The notes beneath the pieces were generated by a model. It was not told where the DNA came from. It worked only from the letters and a program-made list of their open reading frames with translations, and made no database searches. A stretch of DNA of 8,164 nucleotides from Proteobacteria bacterium UBA3588. Its GTDB lineage: Bacteria; Pseudomonadota; Gammaproteobacteria; Thiohalomonadales; Thiohalomonadaceae. Position 1 is the stretch's first letter. Each line of letters begins with the position of its first letter. Positions 1 to 4,556 of this stretch are shown here, piece by piece. Both the position numbers and the translations under genes were made by a program. Location: the NCBI GenBank assembly GCA_002376325.1, contig DFMR01000004.1:1-8164 (forward strand), in the 5' to 3' direction.

Positions 1-29
1 AGGCCCGATAGAGCGCAGCGGTATCGGGC
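1..29 (+). repeat. Stem-loop intergenic repeat, copy 1
   Basis: A perfect 8-bp inverted repeat, GCCCGATA (3-10) and TATCGGGC (22-29), encloses the loop GAGCGCAGCGG. The loop core AGCGCAGCG recurs in the copies at 37-67 and 156-186, while the stem sequences differ. The usual GTAGG head is cut by the left edge of the window; only AGG remains. The element is probably a small non-autonomous palindromic repeat of the REP kind. No gene is visible here. Confidence 0.75.
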
Positions 30-36
30 GGACCCT

Positions 37-67
37 GCCGGACAGCGCTGCGCTATGTCCGGCCTAC
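37..67 (-). repeat. Stem-loop intergenic repeat, copy 2, inverted
   Basis: A perfect 8-bp inverted repeat, GCCGGACA (37-44) and TGTCCGGC (56-63). On the minus strand it reads GTAGG, stem, AGCGCAGCG core, stem, which is the same architecture and spacing as the plus-strand copies. It lies head-to-head with copy 1, leaving only 7 bp between their stems. Confidence 0.75.
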
Positions 68-78
68 ATCGAGATCGA

Positions 79-98
79 GGAAAAGGGGACGCTACCCT
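79..98. repeat. Possible REP-like half palindrome
   Basis: The stretch AAAAGGGGACGCTACCC (81-97) resembles one arm of palindromes ending in AAAAGGG/CCCTTTT that I recall from REP-rich intergenic DNA. The matching CCCTTTT arm is missing here (CCCTAAAG follows), so at best this is a decayed remnant. The call rests on memory of similar sequences, not on a complete structure. Confidence 0.25.
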
Positions 99-112
99 AA
101 AGACGGAATTCT

Positions 113-137
113 CGCCAAGATGCCAAGCACGCCAAGG
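113..137. repeat. GCCAAG short tandem array
   Basis: GCCAAG occurs three times, at 114-119, 122-127 and 131-136, with a period of 8 then 9 bp. It resembles the imperfect 8-9-bp tandem arrays often seen between proteobacterial genes. It shows no coding potential, and the units are far too short for CRISPR. Confidence 0.6.
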
Positions 138-155
138 TAAAAAATAATCAGCCCT

Positions 156-186
156 GTAGGATGGGTTGAGCGCAGCGATACCCATC
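156..186 (+). repeat. Stem-loop intergenic repeat, copy 3
   Basis: A perfect 7-bp inverted repeat, GATGGGT (160-166) and ACCCATC (180-186), encloses the loop core GAGCGCAGCG and is preceded by GTAGG (156-160). The layout is identical to copies 1 and 2, with a wholly different stem that still pairs with itself. The similarity is therefore in structure plus loop, not in the stem sequence. Confidence 0.75.
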
Positions 187-197
187 AGCTATTAAGC

Positions 198-253
198 CGG
201 TCATAATTCCTTCGCCGTTCTGTTATCCGACTGCAACATTTCCGCCCTAGCCT
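198..253 (+). promoter_or_regulatory. Candidate Pho-box array and promoter
   Basis: Four 7-mers are spaced exactly 11 bp apart: CGGTCAT (198), CCTTCGC (209), CTGTTAT (220) and CTGCAAC (231). The last two form CTGTTAT-CCGA-CTGCAAC, close to the PhoB box (two CTGTNAY units separated by 4 bp). A weak -10-like TAGCCT starts 10 bp after the box, at 248-253, the spacing expected of PhoB-activated promoters with no good -35. The predicted transcript would start near 260 and lead into the glycosyltransferase gene at 299. The 209 unit is poor and the 4-bp spacers are not strongly AT-rich, so this is a motif-based inference. Confidence 0.45.
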
Positions 254-285
254 GAAGTGATGCCAACGCCTCACCCAGCCGCGAC

Positions 286-290
286 GGAGG
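286..290 (+). promoter_or_regulatory. Ribosome binding site deciding a TTG start
   Basis: GGAGG lies 8 nt before the TTG codon at 299. The upstream in-frame GTG (257) and ATG (260) have no Shine-Dalgarno-like sequence. The site therefore favours 299 as the start of the first glycosyltransferase. Confidence 0.7.
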
Positions 291-298
291 ATTCCAGG

Positions 299-1498
299 TT
301 GCGTATTTTGATGATCTCCGATGTCTATTTCCCCCGTGTGAACGGTGTCTCCACTTCCATTCAAACCTTCCGCCGCGAATTGCAGGCCCTCGGTCACCAA
401 GTCACCTTGATCGTTCCCGACTATGGCGCAGCGCAGGACGACGACGGCGACGTTATCCGTATCCGTTCGCGCCAGGTGCTGCTGGACCCCGAAGATCGCC
501 TGATGCAACGCCGCGCCGTTCTCGACCACCTGCCGGCGCTGAAGGAACGCGGCTATGACCTGGTGCATATCCAGACGCCGTTCGTCGCACACTATCTGGG
601 GTTGCGGCTGGCGCGCGAGTTGAACGTGCCGGTGGTGGAGAGCTACCACACCTTCTTCGAGGAGTATCTGTTTCACTACATTCCGTTTCTGCCGCGGCGC
701 TGGTTGCGGGCAGTGGCGCGCGGCTTTTCGCGCCGGCAGTGCAACGCGGTCCAGGGCGTGATCGTTCCCTCCAGCGCCATGCTGGAGGTGCTGCGCGGCT
801 ACCGTGTCACGGCCGAGGCGGCGGTGATACCTACCGGTATCGAACTGGCCGATTTCGCCGCCGGTGACGGGGCTGCGTTTCGCGTCCGTTACGATATCGC
901 GGCGCAACGTCCGACGCTGGTGTTCGTCGGCCGCGTCGCCTTTGAGAAGAACATCGATTTTCTGCTGCGGATGCTGCTGCGTGTGCGTCAGGAGATCGCC
1001 GATATCCTGTTGGTCATCGCCGGCCAGGGACCGGCGGAAGGCCATCTGCGTTCGCTGGTGACGCGCCTGGGTCTTGAGGACAACGTGCGCTTTATCGGCT
1101 ATCTGGGGCGCGACGGCGCCCTGCAGGGTTGCTATGCCGGCGGCGATATCTTCGTGTTTGCCTCGCGTACCGAGACCCAGGGGCTGGTGTTGCTGGAGGC
1201 GATGGCGTTGGGCGTGCCGGTGGTATCGACCGCAGTGATGGGGACGCGCGATGTGCTGCATGCCGGCGAGGGTGCGGTGATCGCTCCGGAGGAAGAACAG
1301 CCGTTTGCCGACGCCGTGGTGGCGCTGCTGCGCGAGCCCGAGCGGCGCGCGCAATTGGCGCCGACTGCCCGCGCCTATGCCGCGACCTGGGCGGCCCCGT
1401 TGCTGGCGCGGCGGCTTGCGGATTATTACGCGCAGGTGACGACGGAGTGGGCTGAGGAAGAGGCGGACGAGCCCAGGTCCGACGTCTACCACTATTAA
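299..1498 (+). CDS. GT4 family glycosyltransferase
   Basis: The gene encodes a retaining GT-B fold glycosyltransferase of family GT4, 399 aa if started at TTG 299. The N-terminal acceptor domain opens with RILMISDVYFPRVNGV (residues 2-17), the glycine-containing first loop typical of lipid glucosyl-, mannosyl- and sulfoquinovosyl-transferases. The C-terminal donor domain starts with VGRVAFEKN (210-218), which carries the nucleotide-sugar-binding Arg212 and Lys217. It ends with an EX7E motif, Glu292 and Glu300. No signal peptide or membrane helix is seen, so it is probably a cytoplasmic enzyme acting at the inner membrane. The TTG start is chosen because of GGAGG at 286 and because it places the family motif at the N-terminus; GTG 257 or ATG 260 would add 13-14 unconserved residues. 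It is followed by a second GT4 gene and a lipid phosphatase, suggesting glycolipid synthesis. Donor and acceptor cannot be told from sequence. Confidence 0.9.
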   Translation: MRILMISDVYFPRVNGVSTSIQTFRRELQALGHQVTLIVPDYGAAQDDDGDVIRIRSRQVLLDPEDRLMQRRAVLDHLPALKERGYDLVHIQTPFVAHYLGLRLARELNVPVVESYHTFFEEYLFHYIPFLPRRWLRAVARGFSRRQCNAVQGVIVPSSAMLEVLRGYRVTAEAAVIPTGIELADFAAGDGAAFRVRYDIAAQRPTLVFVGRVAFEKNIDFLLRMLLRVRQEIADILLVIAGQGPAEGHLRSLVTRLGLEDNVRFIGYLGRDGALQGCYAGGDIFVFASRTETQGLVLLEAMALGVPVVSTAVMGTRDVLHAGEGAVIAPEEEQPFADAVVALLREPERRAQLAPTARAYAATWAAPLLARRLADYYAQVTTEWAEEEADEPRSDVYHY

Positions 1499-1510
1499 TA
1501 AATCCCTCGG

Positions 1511-1566
1511 CTTTCATCCAACGATCACACTCTTGTAACGAGGGTTTCACACGTTCGGGGGATAGT
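1511..1566 (+). promoter_or_regulatory. Candidate Pho-box array and promoter
   Basis: Four 7-mers with an exact 11-bp period lie between the two glycosyltransferase genes: CTTTCAT (1511), CGATCAC (1522), TTGTAAC (1533) and GTTTCAC (1544). They resemble the PhoB half-site CTGTNAY at 5-6 of 7 positions each. GATAGT (1561-1566), a 4/6 match to a -10 element, begins 10 bp after the last unit. This geometry would put the transcript start near 1573, favouring translation from ATG 1594. A 6-bp inverted repeat, CCCTCG (1504-1509) and CGAGGG (1539-1544), overlaps the array and could be a weak terminator for the upstream gene. The 4-bp spacers CCAA, ACTC and GAGG are not AT-rich. Confidence 0.4.
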
Positions 1567-1572
1567 GGCGCC

Positions 1573-2805
1573 ATGCTACAGAGAGCCTCTGCCATGCCGC
1601 TGCCGTTGCCGACGCGATGCCATCTCAACATCGGCGTGATTACGGAGACCTTCCCGCCCGAGGTCAACGGCGTGGCCTTGACCGTCGGACGCCTGGTCGA
1701 CGAGATGTGCCGTCGCGGCCATCATGTGCAACTGGTGCGTCCGCGCCGCAGCCGTGAAGCGGCAATAGTGGCGCCGGAGGATGCGAACGAGGCGCCGCTG
1801 ACGACGGCACTGGTCCCCGGTTTTCCGGTGCCGTGGTATCGCGAACTGCGTTCCGGTTTTCCCTCCGCCTCGCGTCTGCGCAGCGTATGGCGTCGTGAGC
1901 GCCCCGACGTGCTCTACGTCGCTACCGAAGGGTTACTGGGTTGGTCGGCAGTGCGCGAGGCGGCACGCCAGGGCATTCCGGTTGTCAGCGGCTTTCACAC
2001 CAACTTTCACAGCTACAGCCGTCACTATCACGTCGGCTTCATGCAGCGTCCGATCTACGATTACCTGCGCCGTCTGCACAATCGCACCGCTTGTACGCTG
2101 GTACCCACCGATGAGCTGCGCAAGCGCTTGTTGGCCGATCGATTCGCCAATGTCGAGGTGTTGGGACGCGGCGTCGACAGCCGCCGCTTTACGCCCTCGC
2201 ATCGCAGCGATGAACTGCGCAAGCGTTGGGGACTGGGGCGCAACGATCAGGCGGTGATCTACGTCGGGCGCCTGGCTGCGGAAAAGAACCTGCCGCTGGC
2301 GGTGCATGCGTTCCGCGCCATGCGCGCGGCCAATCCCAATCTGCGCTTCATCATCGTCGGCGACGGACCGTTTTATCAGGATATCTATGCCGACGAGCCC
2401 GGCGTGGTCTTCTGCGGCATGCAGACCGGCGAGCCGCTGGCGGAACATTACGCCTCTGCCGATATCTTTCTGTTTCCCAGCGAGACCGAGACCTTCGGCA
2501 ACGTCACGCTGGAGGCGCTGGCCTCGGGGCTGGCGGTGGTGGCGTTCGATTACGCGGCGGCACATATCCACATCGAACATCAGCAGCAGGGGCTATTGGT
2601 GCCGCTGGGCGATCATGAAGGCTTCATCGGTGCCGCCCGGGAACTGGCCGGGAACCCGGCGCGGGTTACGACACTGCGGACCGCGGCACGGCGCAAGGCG
2701 CAGCTTCTCGACTGGCAGGGCGTCGCCGATCGTTTCGAATGGTTGTTGCGTCACTACAGCAATGTCACGACGGAGGAGGTGGAACATGGCCGGAATACGG
2801 GTTGA
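1573..2805 (+). CDS. GT4 family glycosyltransferase, second copy
   Basis: The gene encodes a second GT-B/GT4 glycosyltransferase, 410 aa from ATG 1573. The N-terminal domain begins with LNIGVITETFPPEVNGVALT (residues 18-37). SGFHTNFHSY (139-148) follows and then GRGVD (198-202), a combination seen in SqdX-type sulfoquinovosyl-diacylglycerol synthases and in alpha-mannosyltransferases acting on lipids. The donor domain has VGRLAAEKN (231-239) and an EX7E motif, Glu306 and Glu314, after FPSET. It is a clear paralogue at fold level of the gene before it but diverged in sequence, so the two probably act on different substrates or in succession. Start alternatives are ATG 1573 (GGGGGA at 1557, spacing 10) and ATG 1594 (GAGAG at 1581, spacing 8); conservation starts only around residue 18, so neither is excluded. 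The 3' end overlaps the phosphatase gene by 20 bp, which points to translational coupling. Sugar donor unknown. Confidence 0.9.
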   Translation: MLQRASAMPLPLPTRCHLNIGVITETFPPEVNGVALTVGRLVDEMCRRGHHVQLVRPRRSREAAIVAPEDANEAPLTTALVPGFPVPWYRELRSGFPSASRLRSVWRRERPDVLYVATEGLLGWSAVREAARQGIPVVSGFHTNFHSYSRHYHVGFMQRPIYDYLRRLHNRTACTLVPTDELRKRLLADRFANVEVLGRGVDSRRFTPSHRSDELRKRWGLGRNDQAVIYVGRLAAEKNLPLAVHAFRAMRAANPNLRFIIVGDGPFYQDIYADEPGVVFCGMQTGEPLAEHYASADIFLFPSETETFGNVTLEALASGLAVVAFDYAAAHIHIEHQQQGLLVPLGDHEGFIGAARELAGNPARVTTLRTAARRKAQLLDWQGVADRFEWLLRHYSNVTTEEVEHGRNTG

Positions 2806-3325
2806 ACACTGGCGTCGCCGTTTCGGCGAGATCGATCTGTCGCTGTGCGTGCTGTTCAATCGCCACGTGCGGCGCCGTTTCGTGCAACGTTTCTTCGCTG
2901 CCGTCAGCCGTCTCGGCAACGGCGTCTTCTGGTACGCGCTGATGGCGGTGCTGCCGCTGACCTATGAAGCGGCCGGGGCGATGGCCGCGCTGCACATGAT
3001 TGCCGTGGGCATCGTCGGCGTGGTGCTCTACAAATTGATGAAAGGTCACATCAGCCGCGAACGTCCGTTTGTAAAGCATCCGCAGATCCGGCTCGGTGCG
3101 ATGCCGCTCGATCGCTTCAGTTTCCCGTCCGGTCATACTCTGCACGCGGTCGCGTTCACCATGGTGGCGGTACACTATTTCCCGGCGCTGGCGGTGGTGC
3201 TGGTGCCGTTCGCGCTGCTGGTGGCGATGTCGCGCATGGTGCTGGGATTGCATTATCCGTCGGATGTGGCGATGGGTGCGGCCGTAGGTGCGGCGCTGGC
3301 GGGTGCCAGCTTCCTGCTGCTCTGA
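2786..3325 (+). CDS. PAP2-family membrane phosphatase
   Basis: The gene encodes an integral-membrane PAP2/PgpB-type phosphatase of 179 aa with the full three-part active site: K86-x6-R93-P94, then PSGH (114-117, catalytic His117), then S149-R150-x5-H156-x3-D160. Hydrophobic segments lie at about 47-60, 66-84, 119-140, 140-155 and 161-179. Family members remove phosphate from phosphatidate, phosphatidylglycerophosphate or undecaprenyl diphosphate. The start is ATG 2786, preceded by GGAGGAGG (2772-2779), and the coding region overlaps the last 20 bp of the glycosyltransferase gene, so the two are almost certainly co-expressed. Next to two lipid-type glycosyltransferases, conversion of phosphatidate to diacylglycerol as the sugar acceptor is an attractive role. 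Recycling of undecaprenyl diphosphate is the main alternative and cannot be excluded. Confidence 0.9.
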   Translation: MAGIRVEHWRRRFGEIDLSLCVLFNRHVRRRFVQRFFAAVSRLGNGVFWYALMAVLPLTYEAAGAMAALHMIAVGIVGVVLYKLMKGHISRERPFVKHPQIRLGAMPLDRFSFPSGHTLHAVAFTMVAVHYFPALAVVLVPFALLVAMSRMVLGLHYPSDVAMGAAVGAALAGASFLLL

Positions 3326-3339
3326 TGTCCCAGGCTCCA

Positions 3340-3362
3340 GTGCGGTGTCTCCCGCGCCGCAC
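3340..3362. terminator. Hairpin between convergent genes
   Basis: A 6-bp perfect inverted repeat, GTGCGG (3340-3345) and CCGCAC (3357-3362), sits in the 41-bp gap between the stops of the phosphatase gene (+) and the DUF465 gene (-). The position suits a two-way transcription terminator, but no T-tract follows on either strand, so it is not a textbook intrinsic one. Confidence 0.35.
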
Positions 3363-3366
3363 CGGT

Positions 3367-3573
3367 TCAGGCGTCCAAATCCGGAATCATTTCGCTTGCG
3401 ATGCGCGCCATCGCATCTTTGACCGCCAGCTTGCGCTTCTTCAGACGGCGCAGTTGCAGCTGATCGGTCGCCGGATCGCGCGACAGGCGATCGATAATCT
3501 CGTCCAGGTCGCGGTGTTCCAGCCTTAGCTCTTCCAGCCGACGGCGCAGGACATTGGTGTCATCACCTTGCAT
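3367..3573 (-). CDS. YdcH/DUF465 family small protein
   Basis: The gene encodes a 68-aa, highly charged, mostly helical protein, with LRRRLEELRLEHRDLDEIID (residues 9-28), then a short DPATDQ linker and LRRLKKRKLAVKDAMARI (41-58). The two-helix hairpin with the LKKxKLxxKD signature is that of the DUF465/YdcH family, which is of usual length here. The molecular role of the family is not established. GGGAG lies 5 nt before the ATG on the minus strand. It is convergent with the lipid-phosphatase gene and divergent from ectA, so it appears to be a stand-alone transcription unit. Confidence 0.85.
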   Translation of the reverse strand: MQGDDTNVLRRRLEELRLEHRDLDEIIDRLSRDPATDQLQLRRLKKRKLAVKDAMARIASEMIPDLDA

Positions 3574-3611
3574 GTGAACTCCCGGCAGACGGCCTTACAG
3601 TAGGTGCCGAA

Positions 3612-3640
3612 ATCTTATGCGGCGGCGTGCACCCTGTCCA
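3612..3640 (-). promoter_or_regulatory. Candidate sigma-70 promoter of the DUF465 gene
   Basis: On the minus strand, TGGACA (3640-3635; 5/6 match to TTGACA) is separated by exactly 17 bp from TAAGAT (3617-3612; 4/6 match to TATAAT). The predicted start near 3605 would give a leader of about 32 nt before the ATG at 3573. Confidence 0.5.
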
Positions 3641-3687
3641 GCCTGCCGCGGCCACGATCACGGCGCGCCATGCCTTTTTTCGCGTAA

Positions 3688-3720
3688 CAGGCGCGGTTTT
3701 TATTTCGCGCCTGATATGTT
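3688..3720 (+). promoter_or_regulatory. Candidate extended -10 with operator-like palindrome
   Basis: TGATATGTT (3712-3720) is an extended -10 element (TG, one base, TATGTT) with no recognisable -35. The bases just upstream form a perfect 8-bp inverted repeat, CAGGCGCG (3688-3695) and CGCGCCTG (3706-3713), with a T-rich 10-bp centre. The palindrome fills the -35/-10 spacer where a regulator would block or assist polymerase. If used, this promoter would give ectA an untranslated leader of about 290 nt. The palindrome is certain; its function is inferred. Confidence 0.3.
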
Positions 3721-3774
3721 AAGGTTGTGTGCTCAATGATTGTTGCTGTGTATCACTAACCCCCTAACGGGACG

Positions 3775-3923
3775 ATGCGTATCCCCATACAGCGGTACGC
3801 ATAAGTCAGTTGCATCACGCCCTCTGACAGCGGATTTCTCCGGAAATCCATCCGTGGCGCCGCCAAGCGGCGCGACATCGCGCGGTTAAGCCGCATTCGA
3901 CAATTCGACGCCGCACTGTGCGG
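3775..3923 (+). other. Series of inverted repeats in the ectA upstream region
   Basis: The 440-bp gap between the DUF465 gene and ectA has no convincing gene. It holds consecutive perfect inverted repeats: ATGCGTA/TACGCAT (3775-3781, 3796-3802); GGATTTC/GAAATCC (3832-3838, 3843-3849) with loop TCCG, a C(UNCG)G-type tetraloop in RNA; GCGCCGC/GCGGCGC (3857-3863, 3867-3873) with loop CAA; GCGG/CCGC (3882-3885, 3891-3894); and CCGCA/TGCGG (3911-3915, 3919-3923). If transcribed from the promoter candidate near 3715, this would be a strongly structured 5' leader. It matches no riboswitch class that I recognise. High GC raises the chance level of short stems, so only the first three are notable singly. 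Confidence 0.45.
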
Positions 3924-3946
3924 TTGAGGCGGATTTTTCGCTTCAT

Positions 3947-3974
3947 TTGGCCGGCCATAACGCCGGTCCATAAC
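3947..3974 (+). promoter_or_regulatory. Candidate proximal ectA promoter
   Basis: TTGGCC (3947-3952; 4/6 match to TTGACA) lies 16 bp from CATAAC (3969-3974; 4/6 match to TATAAT). Transcription would start near 3981, just before the palindrome at 3985. The -10 lies within the second copy of an 8-bp direct repeat, CCATAACG at 3955-3962 and 3968-3975, whose 13-bp period overlaps the promoter. Only moderate matches, so a weak call. Confidence 0.3.
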
Positions 3975-3984
3975 GAAACCCATA

Positions 3985-4003
3985 GGCCGATCGCTGATCG
4001 GCC
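3985..4003 (+). promoter_or_regulatory. Palindrome directly upstream of ectA start
   Basis: A perfect 8-bp inverted repeat, GGCCGATC (3985-3992) and GATCGGCC (3996-4003), with a 3-nt centre ends 10 nt before the ectA ATG. It occupies the place where a ribosome binding site would lie, and no Shine-Dalgarno sequence is seen. It could be a regulator's binding site or an RNA hairpin that controls translation. Confidence 0.5.
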
Positions 4004-4013
4004 GCCATGACAA

Positions 4014-4532
4014 ATGACCGGAACAAAAATACCGACGGTGGCGGGCGGCGATATTATTTTGCGCCGACCGCAACTGGAGCAAGGCAAAGCGGTGCACGAA
4101 CTGGTGCAACGCTGCCCTCCGCTCGATCTCAACTCCAGCTACAGCTACTTCCTGTTGTGCAGCCACTTCGCCGATACCTGCGTGGTCGCCGAACAGGAGG
4201 GCGTAGCGGTGGGCTTTATCTCGGCCTATCGCCTGCCGCAGGCGCCGCAGACCCTGTTCGTCTGGCAGGTGGCGGTGGACGCCCAGGCGCGCGGCCGGCA
4301 GCTCGCCGGACGCATGCTGGAAGAACTGCTGCTGCGCTCGGGCTGCGCCGGAGTGCAATTCATCGAGACCACGGTCTCGCCTTCCAACCATGCCTCGCGA
4401 CGGGTATTCGAACGCTTTGCCGACGTGCATAGCGCCACCTGGCACGAGGAAGCTTTCCTGACGCCCGCTCACTTCGGAGCGGAGAGCCACGAAGAAGAGG
4501 TCCTGTTTCGCATAGGGCCACTCGCGCGCTAG
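4014..4532 (+). CDS. ectA: L-2,4-diaminobutyrate acetyltransferase
   Basis: EctA transfers acetyl from acetyl-CoA to diaminobutyrate, giving N-gamma-acetyldiaminobutyrate, the second step of ectoine synthesis in the cytoplasm. The 172-aa product is a GNAT-fold enzyme. It has the EctA-specific CPPLDLNSSYSYFLL (34-48), the core strand and acetyl-CoA loop VWQVAVDAQARGRQLA (83-98), and ETTVSPSNHASRRVFERFA (118-136). Length fits the family. In the acetyl-CoA loop the pattern (R/Q)xxGx(G/A) reads Q91-A-R-G94-R-Q96, so the last small residue is replaced by Gln. ATG 4014 is kept because it leaves the usual short N-terminal extension, although no good ribosome binding site precedes it and a palindrome does. 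It is first in the ectABC operon, with a 24-bp gap to ectB. Confidence 0.95.
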   Translation: MTGTKIPTVAGGDIILRRPQLEQGKAVHELVQRCPPLDLNSSYSYFLLCSHFADTCVVAEQEGVAVGFISAYRLPQAPQTLFVWQVAVDAQARGRQLAGRMLEELLLRSGCAGVQFIETTVSPSNHASRRVFERFADVHSATWHEEAFLTPAHFGAESHEEEVLFRIGPLAR

Positions 4533-4556
4533 CGATCAATGAGGAGGAATTCCGAC

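Noticed and set aside
185..1492. Long minus-strand open frame of 435 codons opposite the first glycosyltransferase
   Set aside because: It is antisense to a well-conserved GT4 gene, its product is rich in His, Arg and Gln with no known motif, and such frames arise from GC-rich third positions of the real gene.
3725..3756. Alternative ectA promoter TTGTGT ... TATCAC
   Set aside because: The spacer is 20 bp; with 17 bp the -10 position reads GTGTAT, a poor match.
3911..3938. Intrinsic terminator or attenuator (CCGCA/TGCGG hairpin then ATTTTT)
   Set aside because: The T-run begins 11 nt after the stem instead of directly at its base, and the alternative stem adjoining the T-run has only 4 bp.
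4007..4432. ATG at 4007 starting a 141-codon frame overlapping ectA
   Set aside because: The product is a low-complexity Arg/Gly-rich shadow of ectA in another frame, though the ATG itself might start a short overlapping read.
3756..4490. Minus-strand open frame of 244 codons across ectA and its upstream region
   Set aside because: It overlaps the clear ectA gene in antisense, and its part over the intergenic gap shows no recognisable domain or ribosome binding site.
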